Positions 1 through 9,275 of a DNA stretch of 64,000 nucleotides are shown piece by piece. Positions within the stretch are counted from its first letter, which is position 1. Each line of letters begins with the position of its first letter. The notes beneath the pieces are model-generated. The model did no database searches. It worked only from the letters and a program-made list of their open reading frames with translations, and was not told where the DNA came from. The position numbers and the translations under genes were made by a program. The stretch comes from Schlegelella aquatica (lineage in GTDB: Bacteria > Pseudomonadota > Gammaproteobacteria > Burkholderiales > Burkholderiaceae_C), in the NCBI RefSeq assembly GCF_026013905.1, contig NZ_CP110257.1, positions 2,771,001 to 2,835,000 on the forward strand, in the 5' to 3' direction.

Positions 1-1033
1 GGGGCTCCGCCACGCCGCCGTCCGCGTCCCCCGCGGGCTCGGCTGCGTCGCCGCCCATCTGCTGCAACCCGGGGATCACCTCCTCCGTCACCGGACGCGT
101 CACCCGCTCATAGCTCCACAGGGCGGCCGCGGCGAACACGAGGGCCGGCAGCAACGCGACGAACAGCTGGCGCAGCAGGTAGCCCGCCGGCACTCCATGG
201 TTGCGCCGGCCCTTGAGCGCAGCGAGCAAGGCAGGCAGCGCGCGCCGCTGGCCCTCGGCGCCGGCGCGCTCCAGCGGCTCGGGCAACGGCACCCGCCGCT
301 GCTCGGCCGTGAGCGGCGGCGCCAGCGAGGGCTTCAGCTTGGCCAGCAGGATCACGTACAGGATGTAAAGCCCAGCCAGCATCAGCCCCGGGAAGAAGGC
401 GCCCGCATAGAGCTTGACCACCGAGACGCCCGCCGTGGCGCCATAGACGATCAACAGCACCGACGGCGGGATCAGGATGCCCAGGCACCCTCCGGCGGTG
501 ATGCAGCCGGCGGACAGCGGCACGCTGTAGCCGCCGCGCAGCATGGCGGGCAGCGCCAGCAGGCCCATCAGCGTGACCACCGCACCGACGATGCCCGTAG
601 CAGTGGCGAACACCGCGCAGGTGACCAGCGTGGCCACCGCGAGCGACCCAGGCACCCGTGCCAGCGAGAGGTGCAAGCTCTTGAACAGCTTTTCGATGAG
701 GTTGGCCCGCTCGACCAGGTATCCCATGAAGACGAACAACGGGATCGAGATCAGCACGTCGTTGGCCATGGTCTTGTACGTGGCCTGCACCATCAGGTCC
801 AGCGTCCGGTGCCAGTCCCGCTCGTACGCCAGCCACGTGAACAGCACGCCCATGCCCATCAGCGTGAAGGCCGTGGGAAAGCCCAGCATGATCGCGACGA
901 CCACCAGCGACAGCATCAGCAGTCCGATGTGGCCGTTGGTGATGACCGGCGCCGACAGCAGCATGTAGAGCGCTCCGGCCACGATGATGGCCATCAACGT
1001 GAAGCCGAACCACAGTTCCTTCCTGAGCTTCAT
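1..1033 (-). CDS. dctM: TRAP transporter large permease DctM (partial, runs off left edge)
   Basis: This is the large membrane subunit of a TRAP transporter, the channel that carries an organic anion across the inner membrane using the sodium or proton gradient. Translation from the ATG at 1033 begins MKLRKELWFGFTLMAI and gives repeated hydrophobic helices, with the DctM-type segment ISIPLFVFMGYLVERA. About 344 codons are present. After about residue 235 there is a long hydrophilic stretch, which fits the enlarged DctM subunits (about 600 residues) of the mannitol/chloroaromatic TRAP subfamily better than the usual 425-residue form. The start overlaps the dctQ stop by 4 bases (ATGA), so the two are translationally coupled. 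The C-terminus lies outside the window. Confidence 0.9.
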   Translation of the reverse strand, partial: MKLRKELWFGFTLMAIIVAGALYMLLSAPVITNGHIGLLMLSLVVVAIMLGFPTAFTLMGMGVLFTWLAYERDWHRTLDLMVQATYKTMANDVLISIPLFVFMGYLVERANLIEKLFKSLHLSLARVPGSLAVATLVTCAVFATATGIVGAVVTLMGLLALPAMLRGGYSVPLSAGCITAGGCLGILIPPSVLLIVYGATAGVSVVKLYAGAFFPGLMLAGLYILYVILLAKLKPSLAPPLTAEQRRVPLPEPLERAGAEGQRRALPALLAALKGRRNHGVPAGYLLRQLFVALLPALVFAAAALWSYERVTRPVTEEVIPGLQQMGGDAAEPAGDADGGVAEP

Positions 1034-1647
1034 GCGCGGCCACCTTCGCGTGCAGGTCCCCCGGCCAGCGGGTCGTTGTCGTCATCCACGTGCACCATCT
1101 CCTTGAGCTTGTCTACGTCCACCTCCTCGACGTCCTCCTCGCGGGAGGGCCACTGCCCGCGCTGCAGGCAGATCACGCACCGAACGATCTCCACCAGCCC
1201 CTGCAGCAGCAGCACTGCGCCGGAGAAGGGAATCACGAACTTGAACGGATACAGCGGCAGCGGTTCGGCATTGAAAGTCGTCTCGCGGATCGCGAAGGAC
1301 TCCTGCGCGAACGTCCAGCCGGCCCAGGTCATCGCGAACACCCCCGGCAGAAAGAACACGATGTAGAGCACGAGGTCGATGGCGGCCTGCGTGCGGGGGC
1401 GGAAGAACCCATACAGCACGTCACCCCGCACGTGCCCGTTCTTGGACAAGGTGTAGGCGCCGGCGGCCATGAAGAGCAGACCGTAGAGCATGATCTGCGC
1501 GTCAAGCATCCAGCCATGCGGGCGGTTGAGCGCGTAGCGGGAGAACACCTCCCACGTCACCATCACCGTCAGCACCACGACCGACCATGCGGTGGCCTTG
1601 CCTATCCATGTGGACAGGCGGTCCACCGCCAGTAGCATCTTCTGCAT
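1030..1647 (-). CDS. dctQ: TRAP transporter small permease DctQ
   Basis: This is the small membrane subunit of the TRAP transporter, which pairs with DctM. The protein (205 aa) has four hydrophobic segments, with the first following MQKMLLAVDRLSTWIGKA, and a DctQ-like motif WEVFSRYALNRPHGWMLD. The C-terminal 35 residues or so are highly acidic, a common tail in this subfamily. I chose the ATG at 1647 because GGAG lies about 8 bases upstream and because a longer reading frame to 1800 would cross the terminator hairpin after dctP. It overlaps dctM by 4 bases. Confidence 0.9.
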   Translation of the reverse strand: MQKMLLAVDRLSTWIGKATAWSVVVLTVMVTWEVFSRYALNRPHGWMLDAQIMLYGLLFMAAGAYTLSKNGHVRGDVLYGFFRPRTQAAIDLVLYIVFFLPGVFAMTWAGWTFAQESFAIRETTFNAEPLPLYPFKFVIPFSGAVLLLQGLVEIVRCVICLQRGQWPSREEDVEEVDVDKLKEMVHVDDDNDPLAGGPAREGGRA

Positions 1648-1673
1648 CTCGCTAGCTCCGACCTTCGTCGAGA

Positions 1674-1700
1674 CAAAAAGAAGGCGCCCCGGGGCGCCTT
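1674..1700 (-). terminator. Intrinsic terminator/attenuator between dctP and dctQ
   Basis: A perfect 20-base inverted repeat (AAGGCGCCCC then GGGGCGCCTT, 1681-1700) is followed on the minus strand by CTTTTTGT. This is a rho-independent terminator structure lying between the dctP stop and the dctQ start. It probably ends most dctP transcripts and lets a minority continue into dctQM. Confidence 0.8.
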
Positions 1701-1724
1701 CGCAGCCGGGCAGGCGGCCCGGCC

Positions 1725-2864
1725 TCAGCCCTTCTTCGCGCCGCGACCGAAGTAGCGGTTGTAGGCCATGTTGAAATCGACCATGTAGTCGTTCTGCCAC
1801 TGCTTGGCGCGCTGCGCGAAGGCCCGCTGCGAATCGAGCACCTTCTTGAACAGCGGGTTCTCGGCGCTCTTTCTTTCCATGATCTTGTCCCAGGTGTCCA
1901 GCTGCGCCCGCAGCACGCTGTCGGGTGTCTTGTAGAACTTGACCCCGGCCTTCTTCAGCTCGATGTAGTCCTGCGAGTTGCGCTCGATGGCCTTCCAGCT
2001 CATGTCGGCGCTGGCCGCCTGCACCGCGTAGTCGATGATGGCGCGCAACTCGGCCGGCAAGGCCGTGTACTTGCCCTTGTTGAAGAGCACCTCGAACTGC
2101 TCGCCCGACTGATGGAAGCTCTGCAGCATGCAGACCTTGGCCACATCCGGGAAGCCGAGCACGCGGTCGCTCGAGGCGTTGTTGAACTCCGCCCCGTCGA
2201 TGAGGCCGCGGTCGAGCGCGGGCACGATCTCACCCCCCGGCAGCGGGTTCACGGCGGCGCCCATGTCGGTGTACATGTCCACCGCCAGGCCCACGGTGCG
2301 GAACTTCAGGCCCTTGATGTCCTCGGGCTTGGCGATGGGCTTCTTGAACCAGCCGAACGGCTGCGTGGGCATCGGCCCGTACAGGAACGAGACCACGTCC
2401 ATGTTGATGGCCTTGTAGATCTCTTCGAGCAAGGCCTTGCCGCCGCCGTAGTAGTGCCAGGCGAGCACCATGTTCGGGTCCATGCCGAACGCCGGGCCGG
2501 AGCCCCACAGCGCGAGCGCCGAGTTCTTGCCGTAGTGGTACGCGACGACCCCGTGGCCGCCATCCAGCGTGCCCTTGTTGACCGCCTCCAGCAGCTGGAA
2601 GGCCGGCACCACGGCGCCCGCAGGCAGCACCTCGATCTTGAGCCGCCCGCCCGCCATGTCGTTGACCTTCTTGGCGAAGTCGTTGGCGAACTCGTGGAAG
2701 ATGTCTTTCGCGGGCCACGTGCTCTGGAAGCGCAAGCTCACCGTCTGTGCCGACGAAACCATCGGAAAGGCGGCCGCTCCCGCACCGACCGCACCGGCGG
2801 TCGCCTGCTTCAGAAAACTACGGCGCTGAGACGGCTTGGCCGCCTTGGAAGATGTCTTGCTCAC
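1725..2864 (-). CDS. dctP: TRAP transporter substrate-binding protein, DctP family
   Basis: This periplasmic binding protein (379 aa) captures the substrate and delivers it to the DctQM permease. The N-terminus carries a twin-arginine signal (SQRRSFLKQA, followed by an Ala/Gly-rich hydrophobic stretch and a cut near SSAQT), so it is probably exported folded. The mature part shows the family hallmarks FRTVGLAVDMYTDMGAAV and GLIDGAEFNN. It resembles the TRAP mannitol/chloroaromatic (FcbT1-like) subfamily, whose members bind monocarboxylates or aromatic acids. The actual substrate cannot be read from sequence. It is first in a dctPQM order, and a terminator lies directly downstream. Confidence 0.92.
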   Translation of the reverse strand: MSKTSSKAAKPSQRRSFLKQATAGAVGAGAAAFPMVSSAQTVSLRFQSTWPAKDIFHEFANDFAKKVNDMAGGRLKIEVLPAGAVVPAFQLLEAVNKGTLDGGHGVVAYHYGKNSALALWGSGPAFGMDPNMVLAWHYYGGGKALLEEIYKAINMDVVSFLYGPMPTQPFGWFKKPIAKPEDIKGLKFRTVGLAVDMYTDMGAAVNPLPGGEIVPALDRGLIDGAEFNNASSDRVLGFPDVAKVCMLQSFHQSGEQFEVLFNKGKYTALPAELRAIIDYAVQAASADMSWKAIERNSQDYIELKKAGVKFYKTPDSVLRAQLDTWDKIMERKSAENPLFKKVLDSQRAFAQRAKQWQNDYMVDFNMAYNRYFGRGAKKG

Positions 2865-3076
2865 GTGGGTCTCCTACTATGGTGTGCGAGAAGCTGCCCG
2901 CGGGCTCTTGCGTCCCGTCGGGTCCAGTCCATGCTAAACACCGGCCCCGGGCCGCGTGCTAGCGAAAAACCCGGGACCAAAGGAAACCCCGAGGCCTCGA
3001 AGGGCCTCTCAACTGAGAACGAGCTGAATACCCTGCCTCGCTTGTGCGCTGTGCGCAAGAAGCGCGAGGGCTGCGC

Positions 3077-4207
3077 TCAGGCCAGCGCCCGGCCGATGAG
3101 GATCTTCTGCACGTCGGAGGTGCCTTCGTAGATCTGCGTCACCCGCACGTCGCGGTAGATGCGCTCGACCGGGAAGTCGCTCACATAGCCGTAGCCGCCG
3201 TGGATCTGGATGGCATCGGAGCAGACGCGCTCGGCCATTTCGCTGGCGAAGAGCTTGGCCATCGCCGCTTCCTTCAGGCAGGGCTGACCGGCATCGCGCA
3301 AGGCGGCCGCGTGCCACACCATCTGGCGGGCCACCTCGATCTGCGTCGCCATCTCGGCGAGGCGGAACTGCACCGCCTGGTGCTCGAAGATGGGCTTGCC
3401 GAAGCTCTCGCGCTGCTTCGCGTAGGCCAGCGCCGCCTCGAACGCCGCACGGGCCATGCCCACGCTCTGCGCCGCGATCCCGATGCGCCCGCCTTCCAGG
3501 GCCGACAACGCGATGCGGTAGCCCTCGCCTTCCTCGCCCACGCGGTACTCGGCCGGGATGCGGCAGTTCTCGAACACGATCTGCGCCGTGTCGCTCGAAT
3601 GCTGGCCCATCTTGTCCTCCAGCCGGGCCACCTGGTAGCCGGGCGTGTCGGTGGGAACGATGAACGCGCTGATGCCCCTCTTGCCCGCGGCCTTGTCGGT
3701 GACCGCGATCACGATGGCCACCTGGCCGTTCTTGCCGCTGGTGATGAACTGCTTGACCCCGTTGAGGACGTAGTGATCGCCCTCGCGCTGGGCCGTCGTG
3801 CGCAAGGCCGACGCATCCGAGCCCACGTGGGGCTCGGTCAGGCAGAAGGCGCCGAGCAGCTCGCCCTGAGCGAGCGGTACGAGCCAACGGCGCTTCTGCA
3901 TCTCGCTGCCGTAGCGCAGCAGGATCGCGCACACCGGGCAGTTGTTGACGCTGACCGCCGTGCTCGTGCCGCCGTCGCCGGCCGCGATCTCCTCCAGCAC
4001 CAGGGCCAGCGTGACGTAGTCCAACCCCGCCCCGCCGTACTCGGCGGGCACGCACACGCCGTAGGTGCCGAGCGCCGCCAGCCCCCGGTGCACCTCCTTG
4101 GGGAAGTGGTGCTCCTTGTCCCAGCGGGCCGCGTGCGGCTTGATCTCGTCCTCCACGAACGCTCGCACGGCATCGCGGATCATGGTCTGGTCGGGGCTCA
4201 GCAGCAT
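3077..4207 (-). CDS. Acyl-CoA dehydrogenase (short-chain type)
   Basis: This FAD enzyme (376 aa) introduces the alpha-beta double bond into an acyl-CoA and passes electrons to electron-transfer flavoprotein. Visible motifs are FCLTEPHVGSDAS (flavin/substrate loop), IQIHGGYGYVSDFPVER and the C-terminal YEGTSDVQKILIGR, whose Glu (about residue 361) is the expected catalytic base as in short- and medium-chain acyl-CoA dehydrogenases. It lies 63 bases downstream of an SDR gene and in the same direction as the MaoC and thiolase genes, which together could form a beta-oxidation module. The exact chain length preference is unknown. Confidence 0.9.
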   Translation of the reverse strand: MLLSPDQTMIRDAVRAFVEDEIKPHAARWDKEHHFPKEVHRGLAALGTYGVCVPAEYGGAGLDYVTLALVLEEIAAGDGGTSTAVSVNNCPVCAILLRYGSEMQKRRWLVPLAQGELLGAFCLTEPHVGSDASALRTTAQREGDHYVLNGVKQFITSGKNGQVAIVIAVTDKAAGKRGISAFIVPTDTPGYQVARLEDKMGQHSSDTAQIVFENCRIPAEYRVGEEGEGYRIALSALEGGRIGIAAQSVGMARAAFEAALAYAKQRESFGKPIFEHQAVQFRLAEMATQIEVARQMVWHAAALRDAGQPCLKEAAMAKLFASEMAERVCSDAIQIHGGYGYVSDFPVERIYRDVRVTQIYEGTSDVQKILIGRALA

Positions 4208-4270
4208 GGGTACTCCTCGTCTCGCCGCGGGCGGTGCGTCCGGCCCGCAGCCGTGTTCACCTCGAAAACA

Positions 4271-4939
4271 TCACCAAGGGATGGCCGATCCATCGTGGTT
4301 GAGGAAGCGGCCGTTGTCTTGCGGGCCCAGCCTGGCCAGCAAGGCCCGCAGGTCGGCGGCACTGCGCTCGGGGGTCAGAGGCGCCGAGGGCCCGCCCATG
4401 TCGGTGGCCACCCAGCCGGGGTGCAATGCGACGCACACCGCCCCTTGCGGGCCGAGCACCAGCGACACGTCCTTCAATACCGAATTGAGCGCGGCCTTGG
4501 AAGCCCGGTAGAGCCAACCCGAGGTGCCGGTGCGCCCGCCGATCGACCCCATCACCGACGACAGCACCGCCACCTTCGCCCGCTGGGCCAGCAGCCCCTG
4601 CAACACCGGCAGGATGCGCATGGCGCCCAGCACGTTGGCGTGCATCACCAGGTCGAAGTCGTGCATGGACGGCGGCTCCAGCGCGGCCGTGCGAGGGCCG
4701 TAGAGCCCGGCGCAATAGACGACGACCTCGAAGCGCTCGCCGTCGATGCGCCAACCGAACCCCGCGGCGCTCGCGGCCTCGGTCACGTCGAGGGGCACGG
4801 CCTCGCAGCCGAGTTCGCCCAGTCTTGCGAGGCCGCGCTCGTCGCGCGCGGTGGCCACCACACGCCGGCCTTCCTCGCGGTACTGCCTCCCCAGCTCATA
4901 GCCGATGCCACGCGAGGCACCAATGAGCAGCACCGTCAC
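4271..4939 (-). CDS. Short-chain dehydrogenase/reductase
   Basis: NAD(P)-dependent oxidoreductase of the classical SDR fold (222 aa). The cofactor loop GASRGIG is at residues 7-13 and the catalytic residues are Ser128, Tyr144 and Lys148 (YRASK). I chose the GTG at 4939 because it gives the usual SDR N-terminus, sits 3 bases after AAGGAGGT, and overlaps the maoC stop by 4 bases (GTGA). Any upstream extension would run back through maoC. By context it may reduce or oxidise a 3-hydroxyacyl-CoA or related carbonyl, but the substrate is not shown. Confidence 0.85.
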   Translation of the reverse strand: MTVLLIGASRGIGYELGRQYREEGRRVVATARDERGLARLGELGCEAVPLDVTEAASAAGFGWRIDGERFEVVVYCAGLYGPRTAALEPPSMHDFDLVMHANVLGAMRILPVLQGLLAQRAKVAVLSSVMGSIGGRTGTSGWLYRASKAALNSVLKDVSLVLGPQGAVCVALHPGWVATDMGGPSAPLTPERSAADLRALLARLGPQDNGRFLNHDGSAIPW

Positions 4940-5391
4940 GGCACCTCCTTGACGAGCAAAGTACCCCGGCTGACGACGGCCACACCGCAGCGCTCGGTGC
5001 TCGCCGCGCCGTCCACCATCACGATGTAACCCTCGAGCTTGCGGTTCCACTCGACGGAAGCCACCACCCAGTGGAGCATCACGTCCTCGTTGGCATGCAC
5101 CGGCGCCTTGTAGGCGAAGTTGAAGTTCAGACAGACCATCTGTCGCTTGATGCCGTCATCCCGGCGCGAGAAATGGCTGGCGGCCAGCCCCATCAGCATC
5201 GAAGCCGTGTGCGGGCCGCTCGCGATCACCTCGCCATAGCGGGATTCGGCCGCCTCGCCCGGATCGCGATGCAGCGGGTTGCTGTCCAGGCATGCGGCGG
5301 CGAACGCCGCGATGTCCTTCTCCGTGAAACGCACGGTGCGCATGAAGGTCTCGCCGACCTTCACGATCTCCCGTTCTGTCACTGCGCTCAT
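4936..5391 (-). CDS. MaoC-like hydratase (hot-dog fold)
   Basis: The protein (151 aa) is a single hot-dog domain of the MaoC/R-hydratase type, which adds water to enoyl-CoA. The hydratase motif is visible as Asp36-Ser-Asn38-Pro-Leu-His41 followed by GEVIASGPHTASM. The length fits a single-domain (R)-specific enoyl-CoA hydratase. It is translationally coupled to the downstream SDR by a 4-base overlap, so hydration and oxidation may be consecutive steps. The substrate is unassigned. Confidence 0.85.
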   Translation of the reverse strand: MSAVTEREIVKVGETFMRTVRFTEKDIAAFAAACLDSNPLHRDPGEAAESRYGEVIASGPHTASMLMGLAASHFSRRDDGIKRQMVCLNFNFAYKAPVHANEDVMLHWVVASVEWNRKLEGYIVMVDGAASTERCGVAVVSRGTLLVKEVP

Positions 5392-5502
5392 GGTGTCCTC
5401 CCTGACATCTCTGACGGAACGCCCTTCGGGCGGGACCGCACCTCTCGTGAACCGAGGGCGATGGAGCCCGAGGGCGTTCTCCTGCGCGTTACCAGAAACC
5501 GG

Positions 5503-5541
5503 CCGGCCCGCCTCGCCTCCTTGCCTCGCGCGACGGGCCGG
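5503..5541. other. Inverted repeat between thiolase and maoC
   Basis: CCGGCCCG (5503-5510) and CGGGCCGG (5534-5541) form an 8-bp stem in the 160-base gap downstream of the thiolase gene. There is no T-run, so it may be a 3'-end stabiliser or a weak terminator rather than an intrinsic one. Confidence 0.45.
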
Positions 5542-5551
5542 CGCCTGCGGC

Positions 5552-6730
5552 TCAGTACAGCTCGATGGCCATCGCGGTGGCCTCGCCGCCGCCGATGCAC
5601 AGCGCGGCCACGCCCTTCTTGAGGCCGCGCTTCTTCAGCGCGCCCAGCAGCGTGACGACGATGCGCGCGCCCGAGGCGCCGATCGGATGGCCGAGGGCGA
5701 CCGCGCCGCCGTGCACGTTCACCTTCTCGTGCGGCAGCTTGTGCTCGTGCATCGCCGCCATCGTCACGGCAGCGAAGGCCTCGTTGATCTCCCACAGGTC
5801 CACCTGGTCCGCCGTCCAGCCGGTCTTCTTGAGCACCTTGTCGATCGCACCGACCGGGGCGGTGGTGAACCACTCGGGCGCCTGCGAGTGAACGGCGTGG
5901 GCGTGGATGCGCGCGATCGGCGTCGCGCCCATCTGCTTGGCCGTCGACTCGCGCATCATCACGAGCGCCGCCGCGCCGTCGGAGATGCTCGAGGAGGTCG
6001 CCGCGGTGATGGTGCCGTCCTTCTTGAACGCGGGCTTGAGGCCCGGGATCTTGTCGAGCTTGGCCTTGAAGGGCTGTTCGTCCTTGGTGATCCGCACCTC
6101 GCCGCCCTTGCCCGGCAGCGTCACGGGCGCGATCTCCCAGTCGAAGCTGCCGTCGCTGTTGGCCTGGATGGCGCGCTGCGTCGAGGCGATCGCGAACTGG
6201 TCCTGCGCCTCGCGGCTGAAGGCGTACTTGGCCACGCAGCTCTCGGCGAACACGCCCATCGCCTTGCCGCGGTCGTAGGCGTCCTCCAGGCCGTCGAGCG
6301 CCATGTGGTCGTAGAACGTGGTGGCGCCGTACTTGTGGCCCTTGCGGATGAAGGCCAGGTGCGGGGCATTGGTCATGCTCTCCATGCCGCCGGCCACCAT
6401 CACCTGGGCCGAGCCGGCGGCGAGCATGTCGTGCGCGAACATCATCGCGCGCATGCCCGAGCCGCACATCTTGGACAGCGTGACGGCCCCCGTGGACTGC
6501 GGCAGGCCCGCCTTGAGCAGCGCCTGGCGCGCCGGGGCCTGACCCTGGCCGGCCATCAGGCAGTTGCCCATCAGCACCTCGTCGACGGCGTCCTTGGGCA
6601 CGCCGGCACGCTCGACGGCGGCCTGGATCGCCACGGCACCCAGTTCCCATGCGGCGAGGCCGGAGAAATCACCCAACAGGCCGCCGATGGGCGTGCGGGC
6701 GGCGGAGACGATGACGATGGGATCGGACAT
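5552..6730 (-). CDS. Acetyl-CoA C-acyltransferase (thiolase)
   Basis: A biosynthetic/degradative thiolase (392 aa) that condenses two acyl-CoA units or cleaves 3-ketoacyl-CoA. The catalytic residues fall where they do in the well-studied Zoogloea enzyme: Cys89 (SKMCGSGM), His348 (GHPIGASG) and Cys378 (LCIGGGEA). I chose the ATG at 6730 because AAGGAG precedes it and because MSDPIVIVSAARTPIG is the standard thiolase N-terminus. It is the last clear gene of the run from paaI/ivd through can and aceK. It probably makes or cleaves acetoacetyl-CoA at the end of leucine degradation, or serves polyhydroxyalkanoate synthesis (phaA/atoB/bktB type). Confidence 0.93.
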   Translation of the reverse strand: MSDPIVIVSAARTPIGGLLGDFSGLAAWELGAVAIQAAVERAGVPKDAVDEVLMGNCLMAGQGQAPARQALLKAGLPQSTGAVTLSKMCGSGMRAMMFAHDMLAAGSAQVMVAGGMESMTNAPHLAFIRKGHKYGATTFYDHMALDGLEDAYDRGKAMGVFAESCVAKYAFSREAQDQFAIASTQRAIQANSDGSFDWEIAPVTLPGKGGEVRITKDEQPFKAKLDKIPGLKPAFKKDGTITAATSSSISDGAAALVMMRESTAKQMGATPIARIHAHAVHSQAPEWFTTAPVGAIDKVLKKTGWTADQVDLWEINEAFAAVTMAAMHEHKLPHEKVNVHGGAVALGHPIGASGARIVVTLLGALKKRGLKKGVAALCIGGGEATAMAIELY

Positions 6731-6771
6731 GATGCACTCCTTGTGGAAGGTCGGGGGTTTGCGACGCGGGC

Positions 6772-8562
6772 TCAAACCGGCAGGGGCTCTGCCGCCGGCA
6801 CCGCCTTGACGCGGCGCTGGCGGCCGAACCGCTTGCTCACGTCATAGGGAAACACATCGTGCACGTGGCCGGCCAGGATGCGCTCCTTGTGGCCTTGCCA
6901 GAACGCGGGGTCCAGCAGGTCGGCGTGGTGCTGCATGAAGACCTCGCGCACCCGCGGGTCGCCCAGCAGGAAGGGCTCGAAGGTCTCGGGAAAGACGTCC
7001 TTCGGGCCGACGCTGTACCAGGGCTCGCCCGAGAGCTCGTCCTCCTCGTGGCGAGGCGGCGGCACGCGCCGGAAGTTGCAGTCGGTGATGTACTCGATCT
7101 CGTCGTAGTCGTAGAACACCACCTTGCCGTTGCGGGTGACGCCGAAGTTCTTCCACAGCATGTCGCCGGGGAAGATGTTGGCGGCCACCAGGTCCTTGAT
7201 GGCGTTGCCGTACTCGATCACCGCATGGGCCATCTGCTCCGGCGCGGCCTCTTGCAGGTAGATGTTGAGCGGGATCATGCGCCGCTCGATGTACAGGTGC
7301 TTGATCACCAGGTGCTCGCCGTCGTCCTCCAGCAGGCTGGGGCAGTAATGGCGCAACTCGGCGATCAGGTCCTCGTCGAAGCGCGAGCGCGGGAACGCGA
7401 CGTTGGAATACTCCATCGTGTCGGCCATGCGGCCCACGCGGTCGTGCTGCTTGACCAGCAGGTACTTGGCCTTGATCTGCTCGCGCGTGGTCTCCTTCTG
7501 CGGCGGGAAGAAGTCCTTGATGACCTTGAACACGTACGGGAACGACGGCAGGTCGAACACCAGCATCACCATGCCCTTGATGCCCGGCGCGATACGGAAC
7601 CGGTCGCTCGAGTGGCGCAGGTGATAGAGGAAGTCGCGGTAGAAGATGTTCTTGCCCTGCTTGTGCAGCCCCAGCGCGTTGTAGATCTCCCACCGCGGCT
7701 TGCGCGGCATCAGCGACCGCAGGAACTGCACGTACGCGGCCGGAATCTCCATGTCCACCATGAAGTAGGCCCGCGCGAAGCTGAACAGCATCTGCATATC
7801 CTCCTCGCCGAAGAGGACCGCGTCGATGTAAAGACCCCGGCTGTTGTGCAGGATCGGCAGCGCGAACGGCGTCTCGCGGAAGCCGTTGATGATCTTGCCG
7901 ACGATGTACGCGCCCTTGTTGCGGAAAAAGAGCGACGACAGCACCTGGATCTGGAAGTTCGCGCGCCAACGGAAGCTGCCGAACTGCGCATGCACGGCCT
8001 GCAGCACGTTGTCCACGTCGCGGTCGAGGTCGTCGAAGTCGCGCTGCAGCTGGTAGTTGGTGACGATGCGGTGCAGCGTCTCGCGCAGCGAGTCCTTGGT
8101 GGGGTAGTAGGCGCGGAAGGTCGGCTGCGAGGCCGGCTCGTCGTTCTCGAGGTACTCGGTCGAGATCGCCGGGCGCACGAAGATGAAGTTGTTGTTGAAG
8201 TAGCTGCGGTGCAGGATCTTGGTCGTGACCGAGTTGAAGAAGGTCTCGGCCAGCTCGGGCTGCAGGTGATTCGTCAGAAGGCCGATGTAGTGCAGCTTGA
8301 TCTGGTGCCACACGTCCATCGGCAGCTCGTGTGCCGAGAACTCACGCTGCAACCGCTCGACCGCCTCGTCCACGCGCTTGTCGTAGAACTCGATGCGCTC
8401 GCGCTGGGCACGCTGCTGGCCGTGCCAGTCGGCCCTCTCGAAGCGCTGCTTGGCCGCCGCGCTCGACTCGCGGAAGAGCCGGTAGTGCCGGTCGAATCCC
8501 TCCAGCAGCGCGCACGCGATGGCGTAGGCGCGGGCGTCGTTGAGCTGCTGGGGAGGAAACAT
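6772..8562 (-). CDS. aceK: Isocitrate dehydrogenase kinase/phosphatase AceK
   Basis: This bifunctional enzyme (596 aa) phosphorylates and dephosphorylates isocitrate dehydrogenase, steering isocitrate between the TCA cycle and the glyoxylate shunt. The characteristic ATP loop APGIKGMVM (325-333), the VFKVIKD lysine segment, Asp381 in [10 protein letters not shown] and the late [11 protein letters not shown] and FYDYDEIEY motifs are all present, so both activities look intact. The ATG at 8562 shares a base with the can stop (TGATG). Its place inside an acyl-CoA catabolic operon is logical, since leucine and fatty acids yield acetyl-CoA. Confidence 0.95.
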   Translation of the reverse strand: MFPPQQLNDARAYAIACALLEGFDRHYRLFRESSAAAKQRFERADWHGQQRAQRERIEFYDKRVDEAVERLQREFSAHELPMDVWHQIKLHYIGLLTNHLQPELAETFFNSVTTKILHRSYFNNNFIFVRPAISTEYLENDEPASQPTFRAYYPTKDSLRETLHRIVTNYQLQRDFDDLDRDVDNVLQAVHAQFGSFRWRANFQIQVLSSLFFRNKGAYIVGKIINGFRETPFALPILHNSRGLYIDAVLFGEEDMQMLFSFARAYFMVDMEIPAAYVQFLRSLMPRKPRWEIYNALGLHKQGKNIFYRDFLYHLRHSSDRFRIAPGIKGMVMLVFDLPSFPYVFKVIKDFFPPQKETTREQIKAKYLLVKQHDRVGRMADTMEYSNVAFPRSRFDEDLIAELRHYCPSLLEDDGEHLVIKHLYIERRMIPLNIYLQEAAPEQMAHAVIEYGNAIKDLVAANIFPGDMLWKNFGVTRNGKVVFYDYDEIEYITDCNFRRVPPPRHEEDELSGEPWYSVGPKDVFPETFEPFLLGDPRVREVFMQHHADLLDPAFWQGHKERILAGHVHDVFPYDVSKRFGRQRRVKAVPAAEPLPV

Positions 8563-9239
8563 CACGCCGCCTCCGCCTGGCAGGGTGCGTAGCGCCCGCG
8601 CAGCCGCTGCAGGGCCTCCTGGTAGGCAGCAGCGACGCCCTCCGGCTGGTCGATCGTCATGCGCAGGTCCTGCAGCAAGCCGTTGTGCAGGCCGTAGACC
8701 CAGCCGTGCACCACCACCTGCTGCCCGCGCGCCCAGGCATCCTGCACGATGGTCGTCTGGCACACGTGGAGCACCTGCTCCAGCACGTTGAGCTCGACGA
8801 GCGCATCGAGGCGCCGCTCGCGCGGCAGGCTGTCCAGCCACTCCTGGTGACGATGCCGCACGTCTTGCACGTGGCGAATCCAGTTGTCGGCCAGCCCCAC
8901 CCGCGTGTCCTCGAGCGCTGCGCGCACGCCGCCGCAATTGGAGTGGCCGACCACGATGACGTGCTGCACCTTGAGCTGGTCGACCGCGAACTGCATCACC
9001 GACAGGCAGTTGAGGTCGGAGTGCACGACCACGTTGGCGACGTTGCGGTGCACGAACAGCTCGCCCGGCAGCAGGCCGACCAGCTCGTTGGCCGGCACGC
9101 GGCTGTCCGCGCAGCCGATCCACAGGTACTGCGGCGCCTGCTGCTGCTGCAGCCGGGTGAAGAAGCCGGGCGAGCGCGCCTCGGTCTGGCGCGCCCACAC
9201 CCGGTTGTTCTCGAACAGTTCGTCCAGCTGCGTGCTCAT
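8562..9239 (-). CDS. can: Beta-class carbonic anhydrase
   Basis: This zinc enzyme (225 aa) interconverts carbon dioxide and bicarbonate. Zinc ligands Cys43, Asp45, His99 and Cys102 are visible in [10 protein letters not shown] and GHSNCGGV, with Arg47 of the Asp-Arg dyad. It sits between ivd and aceK in an operon. Bicarbonate supply is useful to biotin-dependent carboxylases such as methylcrotonyl-CoA carboxylase in leucine breakdown, although no carboxylase gene is in this window. Start ATG at 9239. Confidence 0.93.
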   Translation of the reverse strand: MSTQLDELFENNRVWARQTEARSPGFFTRLQQQQAPQYLWIGCADSRVPANELVGLLPGELFVHRNVANVVVHSDLNCLSVMQFAVDQLKVQHVIVVGHSNCGGVRAALEDTRVGLADNWIRHVQDVRHRHQEWLDSLPRERRLDALVELNVLEQVLHVCQTTIVQDAWARGQQVVVHGWVYGLHNGLLQDLRMTIDQPEGVAAAYQEALQRLRGRYAPCQAEAA

Positions 9240-9275
9240 CGGTGATCAGGGCGTGGGTTTGCTGCAGTGCACAGT

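Noticed and set aside
2880..3076. A possible sigma-54 promoter before dctP (TGG then TTCGC spacing)
   Set aside because: The match to TGGCACG-N4-TTGCW is poor, and no enhancer-binding regulator is adjacent.
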